From Streptacidiphilus jeojiense (GTDB lineage: Bacteria > Actinomycetota > Actinomycetes > Streptomycetales > Streptomycetaceae): 64,000 nt of DNA. Of this stretch, positions 33,276 through 41,976 are shown one piece after another (position 1 is the stretch's first letter; each line of letters begins with the position of its first letter). The notes under the pieces were generated by a model. It was not told where the DNA came from. It ran no database searches and saw only the letters and a program-made list of their open reading frames with translations. Position numbers and translations under genes: made by a program. The DNA is taken from contig NZ_JOEH01000025.1 in the NCBI RefSeq assembly GCF_000719095.1, forward strand, positions 73,272 to 137,271. The letters are read 5' to 3'.

Positions 33276-33326
33276 CGCGCCCGCCCGCCTGCGCCCCGGT
33301 CCAGGAGGGCGCGGGCGGGCGGGCGG
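33276..33326 (-). terminator. Strong hairpin after the GH6 gene
   Basis: Left arm CGCCCGCCCGCCTGCGCCC and right arm GGGCGCGGGCGGGCGGGCG pair over about 20 bases with one mismatch and a loop of roughly ten. It lies just downstream of the GH6 stop codon on the minus strand. Confidence 0.7.
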
Positions 33327-33344
33327 AGAACCCCTACGGCCGGG

Positions 33345-34682
33345 TCAGCCCAGCTTCGGGGCGGCCAGCCGGACCAACTGCAGGGCCTGTGCCGGGAACC
33401 AGGCTCCTGCAGCCGGGTCGACCTGGCCCCACAGCGGGTCGAACTGCGCCTGCGCGGTGGCGTCCGTCGGCCAGCCGGGCTGGGTGTAGGCCGTGTAGTC
33501 CCAGGCCCGTACCCCGCCGGCGGCGTCGCACTGGCCGTCGGACTGCCCCGGTGTCTTGACCCACAGGTCCGCGTCGAGCAGCGGCACGCCGGTACTGGCC
33601 GTGGGCCGCACGCCGAGCCCCGCGCCGGTCGGGTTGCACCAGTTCCCCTGCATCAGCGCGGCGACCGTGGCCGGGCTCTGGTCGTACGGTGAGGCACCGT
33701 ACGCCGCCATGGTGTTGGGGCCCTGTCCGTTGCGGCTGGTGTCGACCACGTAGTGCGTGGTGGGCACCGCGCCGCCCAGGTTCTGGGTGTACCAGGCCGT
33801 GGTCTGGCTCCAGGTGCTGAAGTCGTCGACGGTGGCCGGGTAGTACTGGCTGGCGCAGTACTCCGGGTGGCCGAAGGCCCAGTGCGCGGGGTCGGTGACC
33901 ATGGCGATGCAGTCGGAGATCCACGAGCCGTAGTCCTGGGACTCGGCGTTGGTACGGAAGTTGGAGACGTTCAGGAAGAACCCCTGCGTCTGCTGCACGC
34001 CCGCCGCCAGCAGCCGTGAGGTGATGTTGCCGACGGCCTGCCAGTGCGCGTTGGTTCCGTCCAGGTAGACGCTGGTGTTCGGGTCCTTCTCCAACGCGCC
34101 GGCCGCGTAGCCGACCTCCCCGGTCCGCTCGGCGTCGGTGTAGGGGTAGGCGCTGGTGGGGAGGTTGCAGTCGGACGGCTCGTTGCCCAGCGCGTCCGGC
34201 TCGACCAGCAGCACGGCGTGCGCACGGCCCACGGCCGAGGCCACCGCGTCGATCCAGCTCTGGTACGCCGCCTGGTCGGCGGCGCCGCCCGCGGAGTACT
34301 CGGAGCAGTCGCGTCCGGGGATGTCGTAGACCACGAACACCGGCTCGGCCCGTTCCAGCGCGGCTTCGGCCAGGGTGGTCCGTACCTGCCGGCCGACCTG
34401 CGCGGGTGTGCCTCCGGTGAGCCACACGGCGGACGGAACGGTCTCCATCTCGGTCAGCAGCTTGGCGTCCTTGAGGTCGCCGGACTTCACCAGCCCGGCG
34501 ATCTGCTGCACCGAGCCGTCCGCGGGCGGCGGCACGAAGAACCGGGTGCCCGGGCTGATCGTGTGTCCGGTGGACACGGCCGTGGAGGCCGAGGCCGAGC
34601 CCGGCGCGAGCACCGTCAGACCGAGGCCCAGGACGAGCGCCGCAGCAGCGGCCACACGCCTTCGCACACTGCGAGGTTGCAC
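33345..34682 (-). CDS. Secreted glycoside hydrolase family 6 cellulase
   Basis: 445 residues. Signal peptide 'RRRVAAAAALVLGLGLTVL' ending near SASA. GH6 signatures: 'VYDIPGRDCSEYSAGG' (Asp about 125) and 'LLVEPDALGN' (Asp about 163, the general-acid position), plus 'YVVDTSRNGQGP' and 'GNWCNPTGAGLG'. No cellulose-binding module is seen. It hydrolyses beta-1,4-glucan outside the cell. Start is GTG 34682 with AGGAGT upstream; longer starts would translate through the operators. Divergent from its LacI repressor. Confidence 0.94.
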   Translation of the reverse strand: MQPRSVRRRVAAAAALVLGLGLTVLAPGSASASTAVSTGHTISPGTRFFVPPPADGSVQQIAGLVKSGDLKDAKLLTEMETVPSAVWLTGGTPAQVGRQVRTTLAEAALERAEPVFVVYDIPGRDCSEYSAGGAADQAAYQSWIDAVASAVGRAHAVLLVEPDALGNEPSDCNLPTSAYPYTDAERTGEVGYAAGALEKDPNTSVYLDGTNAHWQAVGNITSRLLAAGVQQTQGFFLNVSNFRTNAESQDYGSWISDCIAMVTDPAHWAFGHPEYCASQYYPATVDDFSTWSQTTAWYTQNLGGAVPTTHYVVDTSRNGQGPNTMAAYGASPYDQSPATVAALMQGNWCNPTGAGLGVRPTASTGVPLLDADLWVKTPGQSDGQCDAAGGVRAWDYTAYTQPGWPTDATAQAQFDPLWGQVDPAAGAWFPAQALQLVRLAAPKLG

Positions 34683-34708
34683 GATGACTCCTAGGGTGGG
34701 AGAGGTGA

Positions 34709-34726
34709 ACTGGAAGCGCTTCCAGT
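34709..34726. promoter_or_regulatory. Perfect 18-base palindromic operator, GH6 side
   Basis: ACTGGAAGCGCTTCCAGT, perfectly palindromic and centred on GCGC. It resembles the CebR/CelR box TGGGAGCGCTCCCA of cellulose regulons (established knowledge), with A/T at the second pair. It lies between the GH6 transcription start and its GTG. Confidence 0.8.
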
Positions 34727-34754
34727 CATGACAGGCCTTCAGAATCTGCACGAG

Positions 34755-34783
34755 ATAGTGCTTGCCCACCCATCTGCTGTCAA
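34755..34783 (-). promoter_or_regulatory. Candidate GH6 promoter
   Basis: Minus strand: TTGACA (34778-34783), 17-base spacer, CACTAT (34755-34760). The first operator lies downstream of the expected start and the second lies upstream, so one repressor can bracket the promoter. Confidence 0.55.
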
Positions 34784-34798
34784 TGACTTGAACAAAGA

Positions 34799-34816
34799 AC
34801 TGGAAGCGCTTCCAGT
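34799..34816. promoter_or_regulatory. Perfect 18-base palindromic operator, lacI side
   Basis: Second exact copy of ACTGGAAGCGCTTCCAGT, 90 bases centre to centre from the first. It covers the -35 position of the lacI promoter (-10 at 34834), so negative autoregulation is likely. Confidence 0.8.
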
Positions 34817-34833
34817 ACCGTGGCCGCCGCGGG

Positions 34834-34839
34834 TAAGAT
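34834..34839 (+). promoter_or_regulatory. -10 box for leaderless GH6-linked lacI mRNA
   Basis: TAAGAT ends 6 bases before GTG 34846. No SD is present. The -35 position is occupied by the operator copy at 34799-34816. Confidence 0.6.
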
Positions 34840-34845
34840 CCCCCT

Positions 34846-35910
34846 GTGTCCACACCGCCCAAGCGCCGCCCCACACTCGACGAGGTCGCGCAGACCGCCG
34901 GGGTCTCCCGTGCGGCCGCCTCCCGTGCCATCAACAGCAGCGGGAACGTCAGCCCGGCGACCCGCCAGGCCGTGGAGCGCGCGGTGCGCGAACTGGACTA
35001 CGTCCCCAACCGCAGCGCCCGCGCCCTGGCCACCCAGCAGGCTGGCGCGGTGGTCCTGGCCGTCTCCCACCACGACCCGGAGCTGTTCGCCGACCCCTTC
35101 TTCGCCCAGGTCATCGTCGGCGTCAGCGCCGAGCTGGAGCGCACCGACCTGGTGCTGATGCTGGTCCTCGCAGCCTCCGAGCACGGCCGCACCCGGCTCG
35201 AACGCATCCTCCGCTCCCGCCGTGCGGACGGACTGATGCTGCTCTCCCTCCACGGTGACGACCCGCTGCACCGCCTCGCCGGCAAGCTGGACCTGCCCGT
35301 CGTCTACGGCGGACGCCCGTTGGACGCCGAACCGCAGTGGTACGTGGACGCCGACAACCGCGGCGGTGCCCGGCTCGCGACCGAGCACCTGATCGCCCTC
35401 GGCCGCCGCCGCATCGCCACCGTCACCGGCCTGCTGGACACCGACGCCGCCGTGCAACGCCGCCGCGGTTACCGCGAGGCCCTGGCCGTCGCCGGCCTGG
35501 ACACCACCCGCACCGTGGAAGCCGATTTCACCGAGGCCGGCGGCTACGCCGCGACCAGGCACCTGCTTGACCGGCACCCCGACCTGGACGCCGTCTTCGC
35601 CGCCTCCGACAACATGGCCGCCGGCGCCCTGCGCGCCCTGCACGAGAGCGGACGCAGGGTCCCCGAGGACGTGGCGGTGGTCGGCTTCGACGACGCGCCG
35701 GTCTCCCGACTCACCACCCCGCAGCTGTCCACGGTCCAGCAGCCGATCCGCCAACTGGGCCGCGAGATGGCCCGCATGCTGGTGACCCTCATCGAGGGCG
35801 AGGAGCCCACCCCCCTCATCCTGCCCACGAAGCTGCTGGTACGAGGAAGCTCCCTCCCCGCCCACGCTCCCACGCGGACGCTCGATGCGACGGACGTGCC
35901 GCAGGCCTAG
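34846..35910 (+). CDS. LacI-family repressor of the GH6 cellulase (CebR-like)
   Basis: 354 residues. HTH 'TLDEVAQTAGVSRAAASRAI' and hinge 'LDYVPNRSARALATQQ' are standard; the sensor domain follows ('VYGGRPLD', 'ADNRGGARLATEHLIALGRRRIA' in parts, 'VAVVGFDDAPVS'). GTG 34846 has no SD and lies 6 bases after TAAGAT. Divergent from GH6 with two CebR-like palindromes between, so it probably represses the cellulase and itself until cellobiose or a related oligosaccharide is present (inference from known CebR). Confidence 0.92.
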   Translation: MSTPPKRRPTLDEVAQTAGVSRAAASRAINSSGNVSPATRQAVERAVRELDYVPNRSARALATQQAGAVVLAVSHHDPELFADPFFAQVIVGVSAELERTDLVLMLVLAASEHGRTRLERILRSRRADGLMLLSLHGDDPLHRLAGKLDLPVVYGGRPLDAEPQWYVDADNRGGARLATEHLIALGRRRIATVTGLLDTDAAVQRRRGYREALAVAGLDTTRTVEADFTEAGGYAATRHLLDRHPDLDAVFAASDNMAAGALRALHESGRRVPEDVAVVGFDDAPVSRLTTPQLSTVQQPIRQLGREMARMLVTLIEGEEPTPLILPTKLLVRGSSLPAHAPTRTLDATDVPQA

Positions 35911-35913
35911 AAT
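35908..35913 (+). promoter_or_regulatory. -10 box for leaderless HD-GYP mRNA
   Basis: TAGAAT overlaps the lacI stop codon and ends 7 bases before GTG 35921. No SD is present. Confidence 0.5.
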
Positions 35914-35920
35914 CGCCACT

Positions 35921-37564
35921 GTGGCGGAACCATCTGCGTTCTCGCGGGTGCGGCTGGCGGAACTGCTCGCGGTGCTGTCGCTCGGCGCGGACCTGGGCAT
36001 GGGCCAGCCCATGGAGCATGTGCTGCGGCAGTGCCTGGTGGCGCTTCGGCTGGCGGGCGAGCTGGGTCTCGACGAGGAGGACCGGGAGGTCGTCTACTAC
36101 GGTTCGCTGGTCTCCTGGGTCGGCTGCCATGTGGACGCCTACGAGCAGGCCAAGTGGTTCGGCGACGACACCGTGCTGAAGGCCGACTTCCGACGCACCG
36201 ACTTCTCCGGGCCCGTCGCCGAGGCACGGTTCATGCTGCGGCACCTCGGCGGGGGTGGTCCGACCCTGGGGCCGACATTCACTTCGGCCGCAGAGCGGGC
36301 CCGGCTCGGACTGGCCTTCCTGCGGGTCGGCCGCCGCGACGCCGCCGCGATCCTCAGCAACCACTGGCAGGCCGCCGACGCCCTCGCCGCCCAGCTGGGC
36401 CTCACGCCAGGGGTTCGGGCCTGCGTGGAGCAGACCTTCGAGCGTTGGGACGGCCGCGGCGCCCCGAAGGGGGCCCGGGGCGAGCAGATCCTGCTCACCG
36501 CCAGGCTGGTGAACCTGGCCGACGTGGTGGTGGCCTACCACCGTTCGGCGGGCACTCAGGCTGCAGTCGCGGTGGCGCGCGAGCGGCGCGGCACCCAGTT
36601 CGACCCGGCGGTGGTGGACGCCTTCACCGCGTGCGCCGAGGAGCTGATGGCGGATCTCGACGGCGGCTGGGACCAGGTGCAGCGTGCCGCCCCGGCCCCC
36701 GGCACACCGCTCACCGAGGCCGAGCTGGACGCGGCCCTGCTCGCCGTCGCCGATTTCGTCGACGTCAAGTCCCCTTGGACGATCGGCCATTCGCGCGGGG
36801 TGGCGGAACTGGCGCAAGCTGCCGCTTGGATCGTCGGTCTGCCCGACCCGGCACGCGACACCCTGCGCCGCGCCGCGCTGGTGCACGACCTGGGACGGCT
36901 GGGTGTGCCCAACTCGGTCTGGGACAAGCCCGGACCGCTCTCCCTCGCCGAGACCGAGCGGGTCCGACTGCACCCGTACCTGACCGAGCGGATGCTGGCG
37001 TGCTCGCCCGCGCTGGCACCGATCGCGGCCGTCGCGGTGCAGCACCACGAGCGGCTGGACGGCTCCGGCTATCCGCGCGGCCTGTCCGGCGCGGCGCTGA
37101 CCCCGGAGGGCCGGCTGCTGGCCGCGGCCGACCTGTACCAGGCGCACACCGAAGAGCGTGCGTACCGGCGCGCGGGCACTCCGGAGGAGGCCGCCGCGCT
37201 GCTGCGCGCCGAGGTGCGTGCGGGCCGGATCGACGCCGGCGCGGCCGAGGCGGTGCTGGGCGCAGCGGGCCACCGCAGGCCGCGGCGCGGCACCTGGCCC
37301 GCCGGGCTGACCACCCGCGAGGTGGAGGTGCTGCGGCTGCTCGCCCGCGGCCTGTCCACCCGTCGGGTCGCCGAGGTGCTGCACATCTCCCCGCGCACCG
37401 CCGGGCACCACATCGAGCACATCTACGCCAAGACCGGCGCCACCAACCGGGCCCTGGCGGGCCTGTTCGCCGCCCGCCACGGGCTCGGCCCGAGCACGGA
37501 CCCGGCCACGGAGCCGGGCTCAGCCCGCGACGACGGCCTCGGCGCCGGCGCCCGCGACGACTGA
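35921..37564 (+). CDS. HD-GYP phosphohydrolase fused to LuxR-type HTH
   Basis: 547 residues. Residues about 10-230 resemble a degenerate HD-GYP domain ('ILSNHWQAADALAAQLG', 'TFERWDGRGAPKG' in place of HHE...DGxGYP). Residues about 280-425 hold an intact one: 'IGHSRGVAELA', HD in 'LVHDLGRLGVP', 'VQHHERLDGSGYPRG'. A LuxR HTH follows at about 460-525 ('TTREVEVLRLLARGLSTRRVAEVLHISPRT' in parts). HD-GYP domains hydrolyse c-di-GMP; the fusion suggests a nucleotide-linked transcription factor. GTG 35921 appears leaderless. Its 3' end overlaps the convergent SnoaL-like gene by 45 bases. Confidence 0.87.
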   Translation: MAEPSAFSRVRLAELLAVLSLGADLGMGQPMEHVLRQCLVALRLAGELGLDEEDREVVYYGSLVSWVGCHVDAYEQAKWFGDDTVLKADFRRTDFSGPVAEARFMLRHLGGGGPTLGPTFTSAAERARLGLAFLRVGRRDAAAILSNHWQAADALAAQLGLTPGVRACVEQTFERWDGRGAPKGARGEQILLTARLVNLADVVVAYHRSAGTQAAVAVARERRGTQFDPAVVDAFTACAEELMADLDGGWDQVQRAAPAPGTPLTEAELDAALLAVADFVDVKSPWTIGHSRGVAELAQAAAWIVGLPDPARDTLRRAALVHDLGRLGVPNSVWDKPGPLSLAETERVRLHPYLTERMLACSPALAPIAAVAVQHHERLDGSGYPRGLSGAALTPEGRLLAAADLYQAHTEERAYRRAGTPEEAAALLRAEVRAGRIDAGAAEAVLGAAGHRRPRRGTWPAGLTTREVEVLRLLARGLSTRRVAEVLHISPRTAGHHIEHIYAKTGATNRALAGLFAARHGLGPSTDPATEPGSARDDGLGAGARDD

Positions 37565-37972
37565 CGGCGCGAGCACGGCCGACGGCTCGACGGTGGCCGG
37601 CGGTTCGGGCTGGTAACCGGCGCACAGCAGCCGCACCCAGCCGATCCGGCCCTCGGCCGCCAGCTCGTAGTAGACCTGCTGCTCGACCAGGTAGTCCGCG
37701 CCCTCGCGTCGTACCCGCAGCTGGTAGGCGACGTGGCGGCGCCGGGCGACGTCGCGGTCGGCCAGCATCCGCAGTCCCCGGATCTCGGCGGCCGGACCGA
37801 ACCAGTGGCCCAGTACGAACTGGTCGACCACCTCGGCCGGGTCCCCGGACTGCCAGTGGCGGCCCGGTGTCAGCGCCTGGAAGTCCACCGCGGGGTCCAG
37901 CAGCGCGGTCAGCGCCTCCCGGTCCTTGGCGGCCAGTGCCTGGGCGAAGCGTTCTCCTGCGGTACCGGTCAT
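37520..37972 (-). CDS. SnoaL/NTF2-like fold protein
   Basis: 150 residues. '[33 protein letters not shown]' in parts, then '[12 protein letters not shown]' and '[27 protein letters not shown]', a cone-shaped NTF2-like barrel. Members include polyketide cyclases, dehydratases and ligand-binding proteins; no catalytic set is evident. ATG 37972 follows GAGGAG. Its last 15 codons overlap the HD-GYP gene on the other strand. Confidence 0.8.
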   Translation of the reverse strand: MTGTAGERFAQALAAKDREALTALLDPAVDFQALTPGRHWQSGDPAEVVDQFVLGHWFGPAAEIRGLRMLADRDVARRRHVAYQLRVRREGADYLVEQQVYYELAAEGRIGWVRLLCAGYQPEPPATVEPSAVLAPSVVAGAGAEAVVAG

Positions 37973-38127
37973 GGCGTCGGCTCCTCTTCGTGTCGGTCCA
38001 CTCGTCCCCGTGCTGGTTCGAGAATCCGCCGCGAAGCCGCCCGGCACATGGGGCGAGTTCCCCATCTTCGGCAGCGGTGGGGGCAGCGGTGCGCTGCTGC
38101 TGCACCGGGGCTCGCGGGAGTCGCCCT

Positions 38128-38152
38128 GTTTACCCCGCGGGGTTTCGGGTTA
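38128..38152 (+). promoter_or_regulatory. SigB-like promoter candidate upstream of catalase
   Basis: GTTT (38128-38131), 15-base spacer, GGGTTA (38147-38152). This fits the streptomycete SigB-type pattern G-n-n-T - N14-16 - GGGTAY with one deviation. It lies 113 bases upstream of the catalase start. Confidence 0.4.
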
Positions 38153-38264
38153 CCCGTACGTGTGCCGCGCGAGCGTCCCCGGCTCCGCTGCCGGCAGCGG
38201 ATGCTGCGCGGCCCCAGGGGTGGCATCGCGCCAGCCCCCAGCACCACTCTGCGAGGTCGATCGC

Positions 38265-39782
38265 ATGACTGATGTCCCGGCCACTACTACCGACTCCGGC
38301 GCTCCGGTCGAGAGCGACGAGCATTCGCTGACCGTCGGGCCCGACGGTCCACTGCTGTTGCAGGACGGATACCTGATCGAACAGATGGCCCAGTTCAACC
38401 GGGAGCGCATCCCGGAGCGCCAGCCCCATGCCAAGGGCAGCGGCGCCTTCGGCCACTTCGAGGTCACCGCTGACGTGAGCGCCCACACCAAGGCCGCCGT
38501 CTTCCAGCCGGGTGTGCGCACCGAGGTGCTGGCCCGGTTCTCGACCGTGGCCGGCGAGCGCGGAAGCCCGGACACCTGGCGCGACCCGCGCGGATTCGCC
38601 CTGAAGTTCTACACGACACAGGGCAACTACGACATGGTCGGAAACGACACCCCGGTCTTCTTCATCAAGGACCCGATGAAGTTCCAGCACTTCATCCGCT
38701 CCCAGAAGCGGCGGGCCGACAACAACCTGCGCGACCACGACATGCAGTGGGACTTCTGGACCCTCTCCCCCGAGACCGCCCACCAGGTGACCTGGCTCAT
38801 GGGCGACCGCGGGATCCCGCGCACCTGGCGCCACATGAACGGCTACAGCTCGCACACCTACATGTGGATCAACGAACAGGGCCGACGGTCCTGGGTCAAG
38901 TACCACTTCAAGACCGACCAGGGCATCGAGTGCTTCACCCAGGACGAGGCCGACCAGATGGCGGCCGCCGACACCGACTACCACACCCGTGACCTGTTCG
39001 AGCACATCCGCGACGGCGAGTACCCCAGCTGGACGCTCCACGTCCAGGTCATGCCCGAGCAAGACGCCGCGGCCTACCGCTTCAACCCGTTCGACCTCAC
39101 CAAGGTGTGGCCGCACGCGGACTACCCGCTGATTGAGGTCGGTCGGCTGACGCTGGACCGCAACCCCACCGACCACCACGCCGAGATCGAACAGGCGGCC
39201 TTCCAGCCCAACAACCTCGTCCCCGGCATCGGGCCCAGCCCGGACCGCATGCTGCTGGCCCGGCTGTTCTCCTACGCCGACGCCCACCGCCACCGCATCG
39301 GCACCAACTACCAGCAGCTGCCGGTCAACGCGCCGACCGTCCCGGTCCACAGCTACTCCAAGGACGGCGCGATGGCGTACCGCAAGAGCACCGACCCGGT
39401 GTACGCGCCCAACTCCAAGGGCGGTCCGGCGGCGGACACCGCCCGGTTCGGCGCCCCGCCGAGCTGGCAGGTCAGCGGTGAGATCACCCGGGCGGCCTAC
39501 GTCGACCACGCCGAGGACGACGACTGGAGCCAGCCGGGGACCCTGGTGCGCGAGGTCATGGACGACAGCGCCCGTGACCGCCTGGTCGACAACGTGGTCG
39601 GCCACCTCCTCAACGGGGTCACCGAACCGGTCCTGCAGCGTGCCTTCGCGTACTGGAAGCGCATCGACCCGGACATCGGCCGACGCATCCAGGAGGGCGT
39701 GAGCGCCAAGGCCGGCCAGAAGGATCCCAAGGCCGACCAGCAGGCCGACCCGGCCCGCAGCTCGATGCAGCACAAGGCCTGA
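38265..39782 (+). CDS. katA: Monofunctional heme catalase
   Basis: 505 residues, small-subunit (clade 3) size. Distal His about 55 in '[15 protein letters not shown]', Asn about 127 in '[14 protein letters not shown]', and the proximal heme Tyr in '[14 protein letters not shown]' are all in place; '[20 protein letters not shown]' is the family signature. It dismutates hydrogen peroxide in the cytoplasm. SD GAGGT precedes ATG 38265. A perfect hairpin ends the gene. No FurA/CatR regulator is adjacent; a SigB-like promoter and the following rsb genes suggest general-stress control. Confidence 0.96.
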   Translation: MTDVPATTTDSGAPVESDEHSLTVGPDGPLLLQDGYLIEQMAQFNRERIPERQPHAKGSGAFGHFEVTADVSAHTKAAVFQPGVRTEVLARFSTVAGERGSPDTWRDPRGFALKFYTTQGNYDMVGNDTPVFFIKDPMKFQHFIRSQKRRADNNLRDHDMQWDFWTLSPETAHQVTWLMGDRGIPRTWRHMNGYSSHTYMWINEQGRRSWVKYHFKTDQGIECFTQDEADQMAAADTDYHTRDLFEHIRDGEYPSWTLHVQVMPEQDAAAYRFNPFDLTKVWPHADYPLIEVGRLTLDRNPTDHHAEIEQAAFQPNNLVPGIGPSPDRMLLARLFSYADAHRHRIGTNYQQLPVNAPTVPVHSYSKDGAMAYRKSTDPVYAPNSKGGPAADTARFGAPPSWQVSGEITRAAYVDHAEDDDWSQPGTLVREVMDDSARDRLVDNVVGHLLNGVTEPVLQRAFAYWKRIDPDIGRRIQEGVSAKAGQKDPKADQQADPARSSMQHKA

Positions 39783-39794
39783 TCGAACACCCCG

Positions 39795-39825
39795 GGTCGT
39801 GCCCGCCGGTGCGGCGGGCACGACC
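39795..39825 (+). terminator. Perfect hairpin after catalase
   Basis: GGTCGTGCCCGCC and GGCGGGCACGACC, 13 perfect pairs with a 5-base loop, starting 12 bases after the stop codon. Confidence 0.85.
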
Positions 39826-39850
39826 TGTCGGCCGGGGCCACCGGGCATGG

Positions 39851-39856
39851 GACGAT
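39851..39856 (+). promoter_or_regulatory. Weak -10 candidate for leaderless rsbQ-like mRNA
   Basis: GACGAT ends 6 bases before ATG 39863; only the A and final T of TANNNT are matched well. No SD precedes the ATG, and the gene follows a strong terminator, so it needs its own promoter. Confidence 0.35.
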
Positions 39857-39862
39857 GTTCGA

Positions 39863-40672
39863 ATGGACGCCGTCAGCAGGAACAACGTGAAGGTGACCGG
39901 ACCGGTCGACGGTCCGGTGGTCATGCTGGCGCACGGCTTCGGGTGCGACCAGAACATGTGGCGCCTGGTGGTGCCGCAGCTGGTCGAACACTTCCGGGTG
40001 GTCCTGTTCGACTACGTCGGCTCCGGGAACGCGGATCCCTCCGCCTGGAACCGTGAGCGTTACTCCTCGCTGGAGGGGTACGCGGACGATGTGCTGGAGA
40101 TCTGCGATCAGTTGGACCTGACCGACGTGGTGTTCGTGGGGCACTCGGTCAGTGCCATGGTCGGGGTGCTGGCCGCGGCCCGACGGCCGCACCGGTTCGC
40201 CAAGCTGATCATGGTCGCGCCCTCGCCGTGCTACATCGACGACCCCGCCACCGGCTACACCGGCGGCTTCACCGCGGGCGACATCGACGAACTCCTGGAA
40301 TCGCTGGACTCCAACTACCTCGGATGGTCCGGCGCCATGGCACCGGTGATCATGGGCAATCCGGACCGGCCCGAACTGGGGCAGGAACTGACCAACAGCT
40401 TCTGCGCGACCGACCCGGTCATGGCCTCGGTGTTCGCCCACACGACCTTCCACTCCGACTCCCGGGCCGACCTGGCGTCGGTGGCGGTGCCCACGCTGGT
40501 GCTGGAGTGCTCCCAGGACGTCATCGCCCCTCGGGAGGCCGGCGCCTTCGTGCACGCCGCCATCCCGGGAAGCCGTCTGGTCACCCTGGACGCCACCGGA
40601 CACTGCCCGCAGCTCAGCGCGCCCCAGGCCACCGGGACGGCCATCATGGAGTTCGCCGGGGCCGCGCGGTGA
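39863..40672 (+). CDS. rsbQ: RsbQ-like alpha/beta hydrolase
   Basis: 269 residues, same length as Bacillus RsbQ. 'NNVKVTGPVDGPVVMLAHGFG', nucleophile Ser about 95 in GHSVSAM, Asp in 'LECSQDVIAP', His in 'ATGHCPQLS'. RsbQ supplies a small molecule that RsbP needs in energy stress; the gene directly behind encodes an RsbP-like PAS-phosphatase, with TGATG start/stop overlap. That order makes RsbQ more likely than a karrikin/strigolactone-type or generic esterase. The 5' ATG extension (18 codons) crosses the hairpin zone and is rejected. Confidence 0.88.
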   Translation: MDAVSRNNVKVTGPVDGPVVMLAHGFGCDQNMWRLVVPQLVEHFRVVLFDYVGSGNADPSAWNRERYSSLEGYADDVLEICDQLDLTDVVFVGHSVSAMVGVLAAARRPHRFAKLIMVAPSPCYIDDPATGYTGGFTAGDIDELLESLDSNYLGWSGAMAPVIMGNPDRPELGQELTNSFCATDPVMASVFAHTTFHSDSRADLASVAVPTLVLECSQDVIAPREAGAFVHAAIPGSRLVTLDATGHCPQLSAPQATGTAIMEFAGAAR

Positions 40673-41976
40673 TGTGCGGGACCGCAGACGGCGAGCACGA
40701 ACGCGAGACAGGACACGACAGCGTGGAGGAGGCCGAGCGGGCACAGTTCTCCGCGCTTCTGGAGGACAGTGCCGAGGACCTGTACGAGCACGCGCCGTGC
40801 GGCTACCTGTCCACCATGCTCGACGGGCAGATCGCCAAGGTGAACACCACCCTGCTGGACTGGCTCGGCTACACCCGCGACCAACTGGTGGGCCGCAGGC
40901 GCTTCGCGGACCTGCTGACCGTCGGCGGCAAGCTCTACCACGAGACGCACTTCGCCCCGCTGCTGGCCATGCAGGGCCACCTGTCCGGCATCGCCCTGGA
41001 ACTCAGGGCGGCCGACGGCAGCCGGCTCCCGGTCCTGGTCACCTCCACCGTCAAGACCGGCAGCGACGGACAGCCCCTGCTGATCCGCACCACGCTCTTC
41101 GACGCCCGCGACCGCCGCGCCTACGAGCAGGAGCTGCTCCGCGCCCGCAAGAGCGCCGAACAGGCCCAGAGCCAGGCCGAGACCGCCCACCAGGAAGCCG
41201 AGACCGAACGCGCCCGCCTGCAACAGGTCGTGGCCATCCTGCAGAAGAGCCTGCTGCCGCCCCAACTGCCCCAGGTCCCAGGCCTGGACGCGGCCTCGTA
41301 CTACCATCCCGCCTCCGTCGACGAGATCGGCGGCGACTTCTACGACCTGTTCGCCCTGGCCGGCGGCCGGTGGGGCTTCTTCCTCGGCGACGTGTGCGGC
41401 AAAGGCCCCGAGGCCGCCTCCGCCACCTCGCTGATCCGCTACACCCTGCGCGCCGCGTTCCTGGCCGACAGCGACCCCGTCCAGGCACTGGCCACCGTGC
41501 ACGCCGCACTGCACGAGCGCTACGCGGGCGAGGACCCCCGCTACTGCACCGCGATCGCCGGCACCCTGACACCCCGTCCGGACGGCATCGCGGTCACCCT
41601 GGCCGGCGGCGGCCACCCCTCCGCGCTGCTGCTGCGCGCCGACGGCACCGCGGAGTTCCTGCCCACCCCCGGCGGCACCCTGGTCGGCATCCTGCCCCGG
41701 CCCCACTTCAGCACCGCCCACACGCTGCTCGGTCCCGGCGACACCATGCTGCTCTACACCGACGGCCTCACCGAGGCCCGCACCCAGGCCGGCCCCCGCT
41801 ACAGCGAGGAGGACCTGCACACCTTCGCAGCCGCCCTCGCCCCGGCCGGCGCCGCAGCGACCATCAACGCCCTACAGGGCCTGCTGGAGAGCTTCGGTGC
41901 CGGGTTGGACGACGACACCGCGCTGCTGGCCCTCGGCGTTCCCGCCGCCAACACGATCGAAGGCGCCGCAGGATGA
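40672..41976 (+). CDS. rsbP: RsbP-like PAS-PP2C serine phosphatase
   Basis: 434 residues. PAS domain about 35-150 ('LYEHAPCGYLSTMLDGQIAKVN'-like start, 'LVGRRRFADLLTVGGKLYHETHF' in parts), coiled coil about 155-190, PP2C/SpoIIE domain about 200-425 with metal-site segments 'DEIGGDFYDLF', 'FLGDVCGKGPEAA', 'LYTDGLTEARTQAG' and 'LDDDTALLAL'. It should dephosphorylate the STAS antagonist encoded next. ATG overlaps the rsbQ stop by one base and its stop overlaps the STAS start by 4 bases (ATGA). Confidence 0.88.
   Translation: MCGTADGEHERETGHDSVEEAERAQFSALLEDSAEDLYEHAPCGYLSTMLDGQIAKVNTTLLDWLGYTRDQLVGRRRFADLLTVGGKLYHETHFAPLLAMQGHLSGIALELRAADGSRLPVLVTSTVKTGSDGQPLLIRTTLFDARDRRAYEQELLRARKSAEQAQSQAETAHQEAETERARLQQVVAILQKSLLPPQLPQVPGLDAASYYHPASVDEIGGDFYDLFALAGGRWGFFLGDVCGKGPEAASATSLIRYTLRAAFLADSDPVQALATVHAALHERYAGEDPRYCTAIAGTLTPRPDGIAVTLAGGGHPSALLLRADGTAEFLPTPGGTLVGILPRPHFSTAHTLLGPGDTMLLYTDGLTEARTQAGPRYSEEDLHTFAAALAPAGAAATINALQGLLESFGAGLDDDTALLALGVPAANTIEGAAG

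Noticed and set aside
34683..34934. N-terminal extension of the GH6 cellulase with two WKRFQF repeats
   Set aside because: The repeats are simply translations of the two operator palindromes; the signal peptide and SD place the start at 34682.
37973..38264. A FurA/CatR-type regulator gene upstream of the catalase
   Set aside because: No frame in the gap encodes a Fur-like HTH or CxxC motifs.
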